Source: Candidatus Aalborgicola defluviihabitans
Lineage (GTDB): Bacteria; Pseudomonadota; Gammaproteobacteria; Burkholderiales; Burkholderiaceae_C
Assembly: GCA_016705575.1 (NCBI GenBank)
Contig: JADIXX010000003.1
Span: 496,001 to 560,000 of the forward strand
Length of the DNA stretch: 64,000 nt
Reading direction: 5' to 3'
Part shown: piece after piece, positions 9,322 through 16,272 of the stretch
Layout: each line of letters begins with the position of its first letter
How positions within the stretch are numbered: position 1 is the first letter of the stretch
Notes under the pieces: model-generated
What the model was told of the DNA's origin: nothing
What the model saw: only the letters and a program-made list of their open reading frames with translations
Database searches by the model: none
Position numbers and translations under genes: made by a program

Positions 9322-10023
9322 AATCTACGGGTTTAACGTGCCCTTCCCATGGATTGTGCTGGCGGCGGCGCTCATCGGCTGGGCTGGGTTCGCGCTGGGC
9401 GCCGGCGCAGTTTGCCGGCGCTGGCGGCCATGGCGCGGCCAAGTCCATGGCACTGACACCCGGCGAGATGGATTGGCTGATTGGTGACACCACGCCCACG
9501 CCGCCCCACGCGCGCTGGTCACCTGCGCGGATGGCCACTGTACTCGCCGTTGGCGCCGCCCTGTGGCTTGCCCCCATGGGCGCGTTGGTAGCCTGGCAGG
9601 GCTGGGACAGCACCTTGGCACAGATGGGCTGGTTCTTCACCAAGGCGGCGCTGCTGACCTTTGGCGGCGCCTATGCCGTGTTGCCTTACGTCTACCAGGG
9701 CGCGGTCGAGCACTTTGCCTGGCTCACAGGCGTGCAAATGATTGACGGCCTGGCCCTGGGCGAGACCACGCCGGGGCCGCTGATCATGGTCGTGGCCTTT
9801 GTCGGCTTTGTCGGCGGCTGGGCGCACCAGGTCCTTGGGCCGGATGCGCAGTTTCTGGGTGCGGCGCTGGCCGCCACGGTGGTGACCAGGTTTATCTTTT
9901 TGCCGTTCCTTCAACTTCACCCTGGCCGGTGGCCCGCTGGTGGAATCCACCCATGGCAAGTTGCACCTGACCGCGCCACTGACCGCCATCACGGCATCGG
10001 TGGTTGGCGTGATCGCCAGTCTT

Positions 10024-10071
10024 GCTCTTTTTTTCATAGCGCATATCGCAGTGCCCACTAGGGCTGGCGCA
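10024..10071 (+). repeat. 48-bp palindromic element, copy 4 (inside chrA 3' part)
   Basis: Degraded left arm, intact ATAGC second arm and an ACTAGGGCTGG block at the expected offset. It encodes ...FFIAHIAVPTRAGA, with T-R-A in the same phase as lnt and dnaE2 copies. Confidence 0.6.
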
Positions 10072-10202
10072 GTATTTCCTGCAAACGTTGATTGGCTGGA
10101 GCTGCTGCGCTACAAGGCGGGGGTTATTCCCGTCATCGCCGTCTGTGGATTGGCGGGGCTGGTCCTTCGGTGAGGTGCTGAGGTTCGGTAACTGACCATC
10201 AC

Positions 10203-10250
10203 GCTATCAATTGAGTAGCTGGCCGTGCAATCCCTACGAGGACTGCGCGG
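10203..10250 (+). repeat. 48-bp palindromic element, copy 5
   Basis: Intergenic, between the chrA end and the IS91 relic. Arms GCTATCAA and GTAGC are present; the right block is degraded to TACGAGGACTG. Aligns without gaps to the other copies. Confidence 0.55.
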
Positions 10251-10259
10251 TTTTTCACC

Positions 10260-10459
10260 CGCGTGGGCACCAGCATGCCCCGCCACCCCGAGCGCTTATG
10301 TGGAGAAGGCGTTTCGCAAGTATCTGGAGTGCGGTATTTTTGCCCACGGCTTTGCGCGTCCGCTGCGAAGCCTGCGGTGACGACTTCCTGGTCGCCTTCT
10401 CCTGCCTGCCGGTGCGCCATTGGGTGGTACCCATGCAGCTGCGCTACGCATTTTCTTGA
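10260..10459 (+). pseudogene. IS91-family transposase relic with internal deletion
   Basis: Frame one (from about 10294) reads YVEKAFRKYLECGIFAHGFAR. A one-base shift near 10362 leads to VRCEACGDDFLVAFSC, then directly LPVRHWVVPMQLRYAFS and a stop. In IS91-type (Y2) transposases the zinc-binding segment continues past FSC with a CPSC-type motif and roughly 25-30 more residues before the L-P-V-R-x-W-V motif. The relic has therefore lost both zinc-finger residues and the rest of the protein. It marks the right end of the decayed island. Between 10174 and 10525 I see only this relic, one 48-bp element and the duplicated ygjP tail. Confidence 0.75.
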
Positions 10460-10514
10460 GAGTGGTGCAACAAAACCTTCAGACCCATTGCCCCGACGCT
10501 TCAAAGGCAGACCC

Positions 10515-10654
10515 GGCCAGCCTGCTCAAGGATGACGCGATTCCCAAGTAGTAGGGACCAACCCAAACCGGTACACCCCATCCGCGCTCAGGCGGCGCTG
10601 CAGCTTGCCGGCAAACCACAGGGCATTCAGGTGTGCCACGGATTCGCCCATGGC
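10515..10654 (+). repeat. Direct repeat, right copy flanking the chromate island
   Basis: Contains a vestige of the YgjP-like gene's last codons (LLKDDAIPK and stop at about 10521-10550, + strand), followed by the genuine 3' end of the MBL gene on the minus strand. Matches 6453-6588. The two copies together show that ygjP and the MBL gene were once convergent and overlapping. Confidence 0.85.
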
Positions 10655-11695
10655 GAAGGTGGTCTGGTGCAGGTCTAAATCGCGTTTGAACAGTACGGGC
10701 AAGATGTCGGCGGCACTGCAGGCACGCTCGCTGCAGGCTTGCATCACTTCGGCCAGGCGCTCCTGGTGGTGGTCGTGTAACTGTTGAATGCGGATGTGCA
10801 TGCCGGTAAAGGGTTTTCCATGTGAGGGCAGTACCAGCGTGTCGGCGGGTAATTCAAGAAAACGGTCAATGGAATCGAGAAACAGTTTCAGCGCATCAGA
10901 CTCTGGCTCTTGCTCATACACACTCACATTGGTGGAGATGCGCGGCAGCATCATGTCACCGCCGATGAGCAGGTTGAGTTCTTCGCAGTACAGCGCAATG
11001 TGTTCGGGCGCATGGCCGTAGCCGCTGATGCAGCGCCAGGCACGCCCATCGATGGTCAGCACCATGCCGTCCATCATGCGGCGGTAGCTGGGCGGCACTG
11101 AGGGCACCAGCGACGGAAAGTAGCCCGTGCGTGCCTTGATCTGCTCCATCGCCTGTGGGCTGTTGAGCCCATGGCTGGCAAAGTATTCGGCTGCGCGGTC
11201 GCCACCAAAGCCGGTGGGGCCCAGGCAGCCCATGCGCGCCACCTGGTAGTCGGTGGCGCTGATCCATAACCGACATTCGCGAGCCCCCACGCTTGCGTCT
11301 TCGCTGCTGCGCTGCGCCCCAAGGGGGCTGGTCGCGGCTTGGGGCGGCCCTGCGCCACGCCCACTCCACCGTTCGCACAGCCAGTGCGCCAAGCCGATGT
11401 GGTCGGGGTGCATGTGCGTGACGATCACGCGCAGGATGGGCAGGCCCTGCAGTTCGTTGGCAAAGATGGATTCCCACTGCGCCTTGGCCTCGTCCCGGTG
11501 GATGCAGCAGTCCACAATGCTCCAACCCTCGACGCCATCGATGCAGTCGCGCAGCAGCCACAGGTTGATATGGTTCAGTGCAAAAGGCAGGGACATGCGA
11601 ATCCAGCGCACACCGGGTGCCACCTCCAGCGTACCGCCCGCCGGTGCGAGGGTCTCGCCCAGGGGGTAGTTGAGTTGCTTTTCCAGTTCGTTCAT
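10526..11695 (-). CDS. MBL-fold metallo-hydrolase
   Basis: A 389-aa cytoplasmic hydrolase with the complete HMHPDH metal motif (residues 94-99), a downstream GYGHAPEH and a C-terminal LPSHGKPF. It is divergent from liuR, with a perfect palindromic operator between them, so it probably belongs to the leucine/isovalerate regulon; substrate unknown. Residues about 112-141 (GRGAGPPQAATSPLGAQRSS... to GARE) break the fold between CERWS and RLWISATD and match a GC-rich intergenic repeat, so they look like an in-frame insertion. The last codons run through the old overlap with ygjP. ATG 11695 is preceded by AAAAGG. Confidence 0.87.
   Translation of the reverse strand: MNELEKQLNYPLGETLAPAGGTLEVAPGVRWIRMSLPFALNHINLWLLRDCIDGVEGWSIVDCCIHRDEAKAQWESIFANELQGLPILRVIVTHMHPDHIGLAHWLCERWSGRGAGPPQAATSPLGAQRSSEDASVGARECRLWISATDYQVARMGCLGPTGFGGDRAAEYFASHGLNSPQAMEQIKARTGYFPSLVPSVPPSYRRMMDGMVLTIDGRAWRCISGYGHAPEHIALYCEELNLLIGGDMMLPRISTNVSVYEQEPESDALKLFLDSIDRFLELPADTLVLPSHGKPFTGMHIRIQQLHDHHQERLAEVMQACSERACSAADILPVLFKRDLDLHQTTFAMGESVAHLNALWFAGKLQRRLSADGVYRFGLVPTTWESRHP
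11273..11362 (-). repeat. GC-rich repeat inserted in frame in the MBL gene
   Basis: On the + strand it begins near GAGCCCCCACGCTTGCGTC and contains CCCCAAGGGGGC. I recall similar sequence as a frequent intergenic repeat of Comamonadaceae. It adds about 30 residues without breaking the frame. A partial relative is at 13431-13468. Confidence 0.5.
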
Positions 11696-11717
11696 GGGAG
11701 GACCTTTTCTATTACAT

Positions 11718-11743
11718 AATTGACGTTTACGTAAACGTCAATT
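11718..11743. promoter_or_regulatory. Putative LiuR operator (26-bp perfect palindrome)
   Basis: Half-site AATTGACGTTTAC followed by its exact reverse complement. It lies in the 107-bp gap between the divergent MBL gene and liuR. The central 22 bp recur identically at 20734-20755 before the thiolase gene. Assignment to LiuR rests on adjacency and on the leucine-pathway context. Confidence 0.8.
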
Positions 11744-11802
11744 GAATGGAGCATTCTAGGCGGCTATTGTCTTGACGACTGTCCCCTGTGTTGGACCACC
11801 CT

Positions 11803-12189
11803 ATGAGCATCACCTTCACCATTGGCGATCTGGCGCGCGAGTTCGATGTGACCACGCGCGCCATCCGGTTTTATGAAGATCTGGGGTTGCTGGAGCCCCA
11901 ACGCACCGGCCCTGGCGGGCGCAACCGCGTGTACAGCGGGCGCGACCGCACGCGCCTGAAGCTCACCTTGCGGGCCAAGCGCCTGGGCCTTTCGTTGACC
12001 GAGGCGAAAGAGATCATCGAGATGTATGACAGCCCGCGCGACACCGGCGCGCAGCTAAAGAAGTTTCTGGATGTGCTGGCCGTGCACCGCAAGCAGCTCG
12101 AAGACCAGATGACCGACCTGCAGGCCAATCTTGACGAGCTCAAGACCCATGAAAAAGAAGCTCGCACTCTGCTGGCCAAGGCAGCCTGA
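11803..12189 (+). CDS. liuR: MerR-family transcriptional regulator, LiuR type
   Basis: A 128-aa regulator with an N-terminal MerR helix-turn-helix (FTIGDLAREFDVTTRAIRFYEDLG) and a C-terminal coiled coil (LDVLAVHRKQLEDQMTDLQ...). LiuR proteins control branched-chain amino acid and acyl-CoA degradation in proteobacteria, and the next gene is isovaleryl-CoA dehydrogenase, 53 bp downstream. ATG 11803 matches the family N-terminus (MSITFTIGDL). It probably autoregulates through the palindrome at 11718-11743. Confidence 0.87.
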   Translation: MSITFTIGDLAREFDVTTRAIRFYEDLGLLEPQRTGPGGRNRVYSGRDRTRLKLTLRAKRLGLSLTEAKEIIEMYDSPRDTGAQLKKFLDVLAVHRKQLEDQMTDLQANLDELKTHEKEARTLLAKAA

Positions 12190-12242
12190 TCACCAGTGCA
12201 TTTCAATCCTCCCCCTTTACACACAGCAACAAGGAGATTCCC

Positions 12243-13424
12243 ATGAGCCACCTGCCCGGACTGAACTACCAACTCGGTGAAGACATCGACGCGCTGCGCG
12301 ATGCCGTATACGAATTTGCGCAAGCCGAGATCGCACCACGCGCAGCAGAGATCGACAAAACTGACCAATTTCCCATGGACCTGTGGCGCAAGATGGGCGA
12401 CTTGGGCGTGCTCGGTATTACGGTGGGCGAGGAATACGGCGGCGCCAACATGGGCTACCTGGCGCACATGATTGCCATGGAAGAAATCTCGCGGGCGTCT
12501 GCCAGCGTGGGCCTTTCTTACGGCGCACACAGCAACCTGTGCGTTAACCAGATCAAGCGCAACGGCACCGACGCGCAGCGCGCCAAGTACCTGCCCAAGC
12601 TGATTAGCGGTGAGCATGTGGGCGCATTGGCCATGAGTGAGCCGGGCGCTGGCTCTGACGTGCTGTCCATGAAACTCAAGGCCGAAGACAAAGGTGGCTA
12701 CTACTTGCTGAACGGCAACAAAATGTGGATCACCAATGGGCCCGACGCCGATACGCTGGTGGTGTACGCCAAGAGCGAACCCGAGCTCGGTGCGCGGGGC
12801 GTGACAGCCTTTTTGATCGAAAAAGGCATGAAAGGTTTTTCCATCGCGCAAAAGCTCGACAAGCTGGGCATGCGCGGCAGTCACACCGGTGAGCTGGTGT
12901 TCAACAACGTCGAAGTGCCACACACCAACGTGCTGGGCCAGGTCAATGGCGGCGCCAAGGTGCTCATGAGCGGTCTGGACTATGAGCGAGCCGTTCTGAC
13001 TGGCGGGCCGCTGGGCATCATGCAATCGGTGATGGACAACGTGGTGCCCTACATCCATGACCGCAAGCAGTTTGGCCAGAGCATTGGTGAGTTTCAGCTC
13101 ATCCAGGGCAAGGTGGCCGACATGTACACCGTGCTGCAGGCTGGCCGTGCTTTTGCCTACACCGTGGCCAAGAACCTGGACCTGTTGGGGGTTGAGCACG
13201 TGCGCCAGGTGCGCAAGGACTGTGCCTCCGTCATTCTGTGGACCGCAGAGAAAGCCACCTGGATGGCCGGGGAGGGAGTGCAAATCTTTGGCGGTAACGG
13301 CTACATCAATGAATACCCGCTGGGGCGCCTGTGGCGCGACGCCAAGTTATACGAAATTGGGGCGGGCACCAGCGAGATTCGCCGCATGCTGATTGGCCGG
13401 GAGCTGTTCGCTGAGACAATGTAG
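12243..13424 (+). CDS. liuA: Isovaleryl-CoA dehydrogenase
   Basis: FAD-dependent acyl-CoA dehydrogenase of leucine catabolism, converting isovaleryl-CoA to 3-methylcrotonyl-CoA. The 393-aa length is normal. The catalytic Glu sits in GLDYERAVL (E248), the position characteristic of isovaleryl-CoA dehydrogenases, not at the C-terminal position used by most other family members. MSEPGAGSD and the C-terminal GAGTSEIRRMLIGRELF are present. AAGGAG precedes the ATG. It follows liuR; the rest of a liu operon (carboxylase, lyase) is not in this window. Confidence 0.94.
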   Translation: MSHLPGLNYQLGEDIDALRDAVYEFAQAEIAPRAAEIDKTDQFPMDLWRKMGDLGVLGITVGEEYGGANMGYLAHMIAMEEISRASASVGLSYGAHSNLCVNQIKRNGTDAQRAKYLPKLISGEHVGALAMSEPGAGSDVLSMKLKAEDKGGYYLLNGNKMWITNGPDADTLVVYAKSEPELGARGVTAFLIEKGMKGFSIAQKLDKLGMRGSHTGELVFNNVEVPHTNVLGQVNGGAKVLMSGLDYERAVLTGGPLGIMQSVMDNVVPYIHDRKQFGQSIGEFQLIQGKVADMYTVLQAGRAFAYTVAKNLDLLGVEHVRQVRKDCASVILWTAEKATWMAGEGVQIFGGNGYINEYPLGRLWRDAKLYEIGAGTSEIRRMLIGRELFAETM

Positions 13425-13430
13425 GGTGTA

Positions 13431-13468
13431 GCCCCCACGGTTGCCCACTTCGTGTGGAGCCCTGCGGT
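13431..13468 (+). repeat. Partial copy of the GC-rich repeat
   Basis: GTAGCCCCCACGGTTGCCCACTTCG resembles the start of the repeat in the MBL gene (AGCCCCCACGCTTGC). It lies just after the liuA stop. The similarity is short, so the link is tentative. Confidence 0.3.
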
Positions 13469-13501
13469 GAAACATCGACCCGCGTTTAACGAATCGTTTT
13501 A

Positions 13502-15520
13502 ATGAAACCAGCGATTGCCCGCACATTGACTACCCTTGTCCACGGCCTCCTGCGTGGACTTTTCCGAGCTTGGGTGCTGGTGGTGCCATTGGTGCTGGCG
13601 CTATCGTTGATCCGGCTGGGGCAATTGGCCTACTTTTGGCCCACCGGTTTTCACGTCTCCACCACCGACTTGGCCAGTGTGGTGGTGCAGGGCTTTCGCT
13701 TCGACCTCAAGGTCAGCGCAGTGGCCGGTTTTTTATTGTTGCTGGTGCTGCCCTGGGTCTCGGGCAAGGTGCAGGGGCGCATCGCGACGGGCGTGGCCTT
13801 TTTGTATGTGATGCTGTCGCTGGTCAACCTGCACTACTTCGGTTTTTACAAGACACCGATTGATTCCCTGGTGTTTGGCGTGGTGGAGGACGACACCTCC
13901 GCTGTGCTGCAAACCATCTGGCACGATTTTCCGGTGATATGGACGCTTTTGCTGGCACTTGCATTGACCGCCGGTTCGGTATGGCTGCACCGTGTGTTGC
14001 TGCGCCGACTGCGGCCGGATACGGTGCTGCAGTCGCGCCACATCGCTATTCAGTTGGCGCTGGCCATCGTCGTATTTTTTGCATTGGTGTTTGCCGGCAA
14101 GGGAACCCTTCGCGAGATGGCGTTGCAACGCCAGCACCTGACAGTGACCACCTCGCCCTTTTTGAATGACATGGTTCCCAATGGTCCCATCGCTTTGAAG
14201 TACGCTTGGGACAGCCGGGGCCAATCGCAAAACTTGCAAAACCCGCTGGTCGGGCTGAAAGCCATGGGCTTTAATTCGCCCCTGGCTGCCGCCGAAGCGT
14301 TGGGCCTGCGGCATGGCAGCGAGGCTGAAGTTAAGGCCGCCCTGACGGCGCATGAACCGCTGCCACCAGGTACACCCAAAAAGAACCTGATCTTCTTCCT
14401 GATGGAGTCGTGGAGCGCCGAGCCGTTGCTCTACCAGTCGTCCCAGTTTGATGTGCTCGGCCGCCTGGCACCTACGCTGATGGACCCGACCAAGGCTTGC
14501 CACTTCAGCAACTTCGACTCGGCCCAGCCTGGCACCCACCCGACGCTGGAGGCGATTTTGTTCTCGACTCCCATTACTCCGCTGACCATGGGCGATGTGG
14601 GGCGCAAGCCTATTCCCTGGTCCATTCCCAAGGTGATCAAAGATGCGGGCTACCAGACGCTCTTTGTCACCTCGGCGCGCTCCGGCTGGCGCGACCTCAA
14701 CCGCGTGCTGGCGGTGCAGGGTTTTGACGAGGTGGTGGACGCCAACAACCTGAAAGAGTCCTACCCCGACGCCAACCTGGGTATCTGGGGCGTGTGGGAT
14801 AGCTATGTGTTCAAGTACTTGGACAAGCGCCTTGCGGCGCAGCCCAAAGACAAGCCCCTGTTCGTGTTTGTGCTCACCAGCACCAACCACCCGCCCTACG
14901 ACCTGCCCGCCGATTACCACCGTGTGCCGCGCGACATGAGCCTATGGAAGGGCGAGACCAGTTCTGACACCCTGCTGCTCAACCTGGATACCTACCACTA
15001 CGCGGCCGACCTGCTGGGCGGTTTTGTGCAGTCGGTTCAAAGCGGCCCGCTCAAGAGCAATACCATCGTCGCCGCTACGGGCGACCACAACGTACGTTCC
15101 TTTGGCATGTATGCCGAACCGGCCCGGCGTTATCTGCAACGCCAGGTGCCGTTTGTGATCTGGGGTGAAGGCCTGCAGTGTGGCCAGCAGCAGGCCCTGC
15201 CGGCCAGCCACCGCGACATGTTCAATACCCTGTTGCCGCTGATCGGGGTCAACGGCCCTTACGTGAACGCCGGGCGGAACCTGCTGCGCACGCCGCAGGC
15301 GACACCCATGGATGCGCCACGCACCCTGTTTTTTCAGGGTGAATCCCGCAATGCCCAGGGCCAGTGGCAACTGGGCAACAAGGCCTCGTTTGCCTGCAGC
15401 TCACCGCCCGGCGCCCAGCCAGCTGCGGGCGAATGCCAGTTCAATGCGTCGGATGACCAGCAGGAGCGCGCACGCTTTGGCCTGCTGGACTGGAATGTGC
15501 GCAGTTCACTGAAAAAATGA
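13502..15520 (+). CDS. LTA synthase-family membrane sulfatase/phosphoglycerol transferase
   Basis: A 672-aa protein with about five N-terminal membrane helices (residues 20-190) and a large extracytoplasmic alkaline-phosphatase-fold domain. Domain landmarks are IFFLMESWSAEPL (metal-binding Glu), the SAQPGTHPTLEAIL region holding the likely nucleophilic Thr, and TSTNHPPYDLP and ATGDHNVRS near the end. Family members transfer phosphoglycerol or phosphoethanolamine from phospholipids to glycans; the acceptor here is unknown. Stands alone between liuA and a carbonic anhydrase. Confidence 0.88.
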   Translation: MKPAIARTLTTLVHGLLRGLFRAWVLVVPLVLALSLIRLGQLAYFWPTGFHVSTTDLASVVVQGFRFDLKVSAVAGFLLLLVLPWVSGKVQGRIATGVAFLYVMLSLVNLHYFGFYKTPIDSLVFGVVEDDTSAVLQTIWHDFPVIWTLLLALALTAGSVWLHRVLLRRLRPDTVLQSRHIAIQLALAIVVFFALVFAGKGTLREMALQRQHLTVTTSPFLNDMVPNGPIALKYAWDSRGQSQNLQNPLVGLKAMGFNSPLAAAEALGLRHGSEAEVKAALTAHEPLPPGTPKKNLIFFLMESWSAEPLLYQSSQFDVLGRLAPTLMDPTKACHFSNFDSAQPGTHPTLEAILFSTPITPLTMGDVGRKPIPWSIPKVIKDAGYQTLFVTSARSGWRDLNRVLAVQGFDEVVDANNLKESYPDANLGIWGVWDSYVFKYLDKRLAAQPKDKPLFVFVLTSTNHPPYDLPADYHRVPRDMSLWKGETSSDTLLLNLDTYHYAADLLGGFVQSVQSGPLKSNTIVAATGDHNVRSFGMYAEPARRYLQRQVPFVIWGEGLQCGQQQALPASHRDMFNTLLPLIGVNGPYVNAGRNLLRTPQATPMDAPRTLFFQGESRNAQGQWQLGNKASFACSSPPGAQPAAGECQFNASDDQQERARFGLLDWNVRSSLKK

Positions 15521-15541
15521 AACCCTGTTTGAAAGGACTCC

Positions 15542-16210
15542 ATGTCAACAAAACTCAGTGGCCTCTTTGACCACAACCGCGCTTGGGCGGCCCGCATGGA
15601 AGCCGAGCGGCCTGGGTTTTTTACCAAGCTCACGACGCAGCAAAACCCGAAGTACATGTGGATTGGCTGCTCTGACAGCCGGGTGCCCGCCAACCAGATC
15701 ACGGGTTTGGAGCCGGGCGAAGTGTTTGTGCACCGGAACGTGGCCAATCTGGTGGTGCACTCGGATCTGAACGCGCTGTCCACCATCCAGTTTGCGGTGG
15801 AGCGGCTGAATGTGGCCCATGTCATGGTCGTTGGCCACTACGGCTGCTCGGGCGTCAGAGCCGCACTGGAAGGTGCGCGTATCGGCCTTGCCGACAACTG
15901 GTTGCGTCACGTCCAGGATGTGCGCGATCGCCACCGCGACATTCTGGACGTGATCCCGGAGCACGGTCGCGCTGCAGCGCTGAGCGAACTCAACGTCGTG
16001 GAGCAGGTGGTCAATGTGGCCCAGACGACTGTCATGCAAGATGCCTGGGCCCGCGGTCAGGATGTGACCCTGCATGGCTGGGTTTACGGTCTGCAAGACG
16101 GCCTGTTGCAGGATTTGCACATGACCGTGAGTGGTACCGACAGCCTGGACGCGCTGTACCGTGAGGCGTTGGCGGGTATCCGTTTGACACCGCGCCACGG
16201 TACGGCTTGA
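15542..16210 (+). CDS. can: Beta-class carbonic anhydrase
   Basis: Cytoplasmic zinc enzyme interconverting CO2 and bicarbonate. The 222-aa protein has all zinc ligands and the Asp-Arg dyad: C43 and the CSDSRVP motif, H99 and C102 in GHYGCSG. ATG is preceded by AAAGGACTCC. It is 21 bp after the sulfatase stop and may share its transcript. A 48-bp element lies between its stop and aceK. Confidence 0.95.
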   Translation: MSTKLSGLFDHNRAWAARMEAERPGFFTKLTTQQNPKYMWIGCSDSRVPANQITGLEPGEVFVHRNVANLVVHSDLNALSTIQFAVERLNVAHVMVVGHYGCSGVRAALEGARIGLADNWLRHVQDVRDRHRDILDVIPEHGRAAALSELNVVEQVVNVAQTTVMQDAWARGQDVTLHGWVYGLQDGLLQDLHMTVSGTDSLDALYREALAGIRLTPRHGTA

Positions 16211-16220
16211 TGCTAAATTA

Positions 16221-16268
16221 GCCTCTAGCCCTCGTCAAATATACGTAAACAGCTATTAAAATAATAGC
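16221..16268 (-). repeat. 48-bp palindromic element, copy 6
   Basis: One of the best-preserved copies, in reverse orientation. Hairpin arms GCTATTATTT and AATAGC are nearly perfect, followed on that strand by TTGACGAGGGCTAGAGGC. Intergenic, ending 4 bp before the aceK ATG, so it forms the aceK leader. Confidence 0.8.
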
Positions 16269-16272
16269 GATT

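Larger units (their letters stand above)
8833..10173 (+). pseudogene. chrA: Chromate transporter ChrA, multiply frameshifted
   Basis: Reassembled from three frames. The first CHR domain (8833 to about 9200: LKLGFIRFGGPAGQIAIMHRELV, ...LLPGPEAQQLATYIG) shifts near 9200 into IKPAVAAIVLQAVHRIG. It shifts again near 9420 into the second domain (...FFTKAALLTFGGAYAVLPYV, LALGETTPGPLIMVVAFVGF) and near 9910 into GGPLVESTHGKLHLTAPLTAITASVVGVIASL, ending at 10173. At least three frame breaks make a functional CHR-family proton/chromate antiporter unlikely. GTG start overlaps the ChrB stop (GTGA). Two copies of the 48-bp element lie within it, at 9274 and 10024. Confidence 0.85.

Noticed and set aside
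11871..13283. A 470-codon open frame antisense to liuR and liuA
   Set aside because: Antisense of two well-supported genes, with no recognisable domain.
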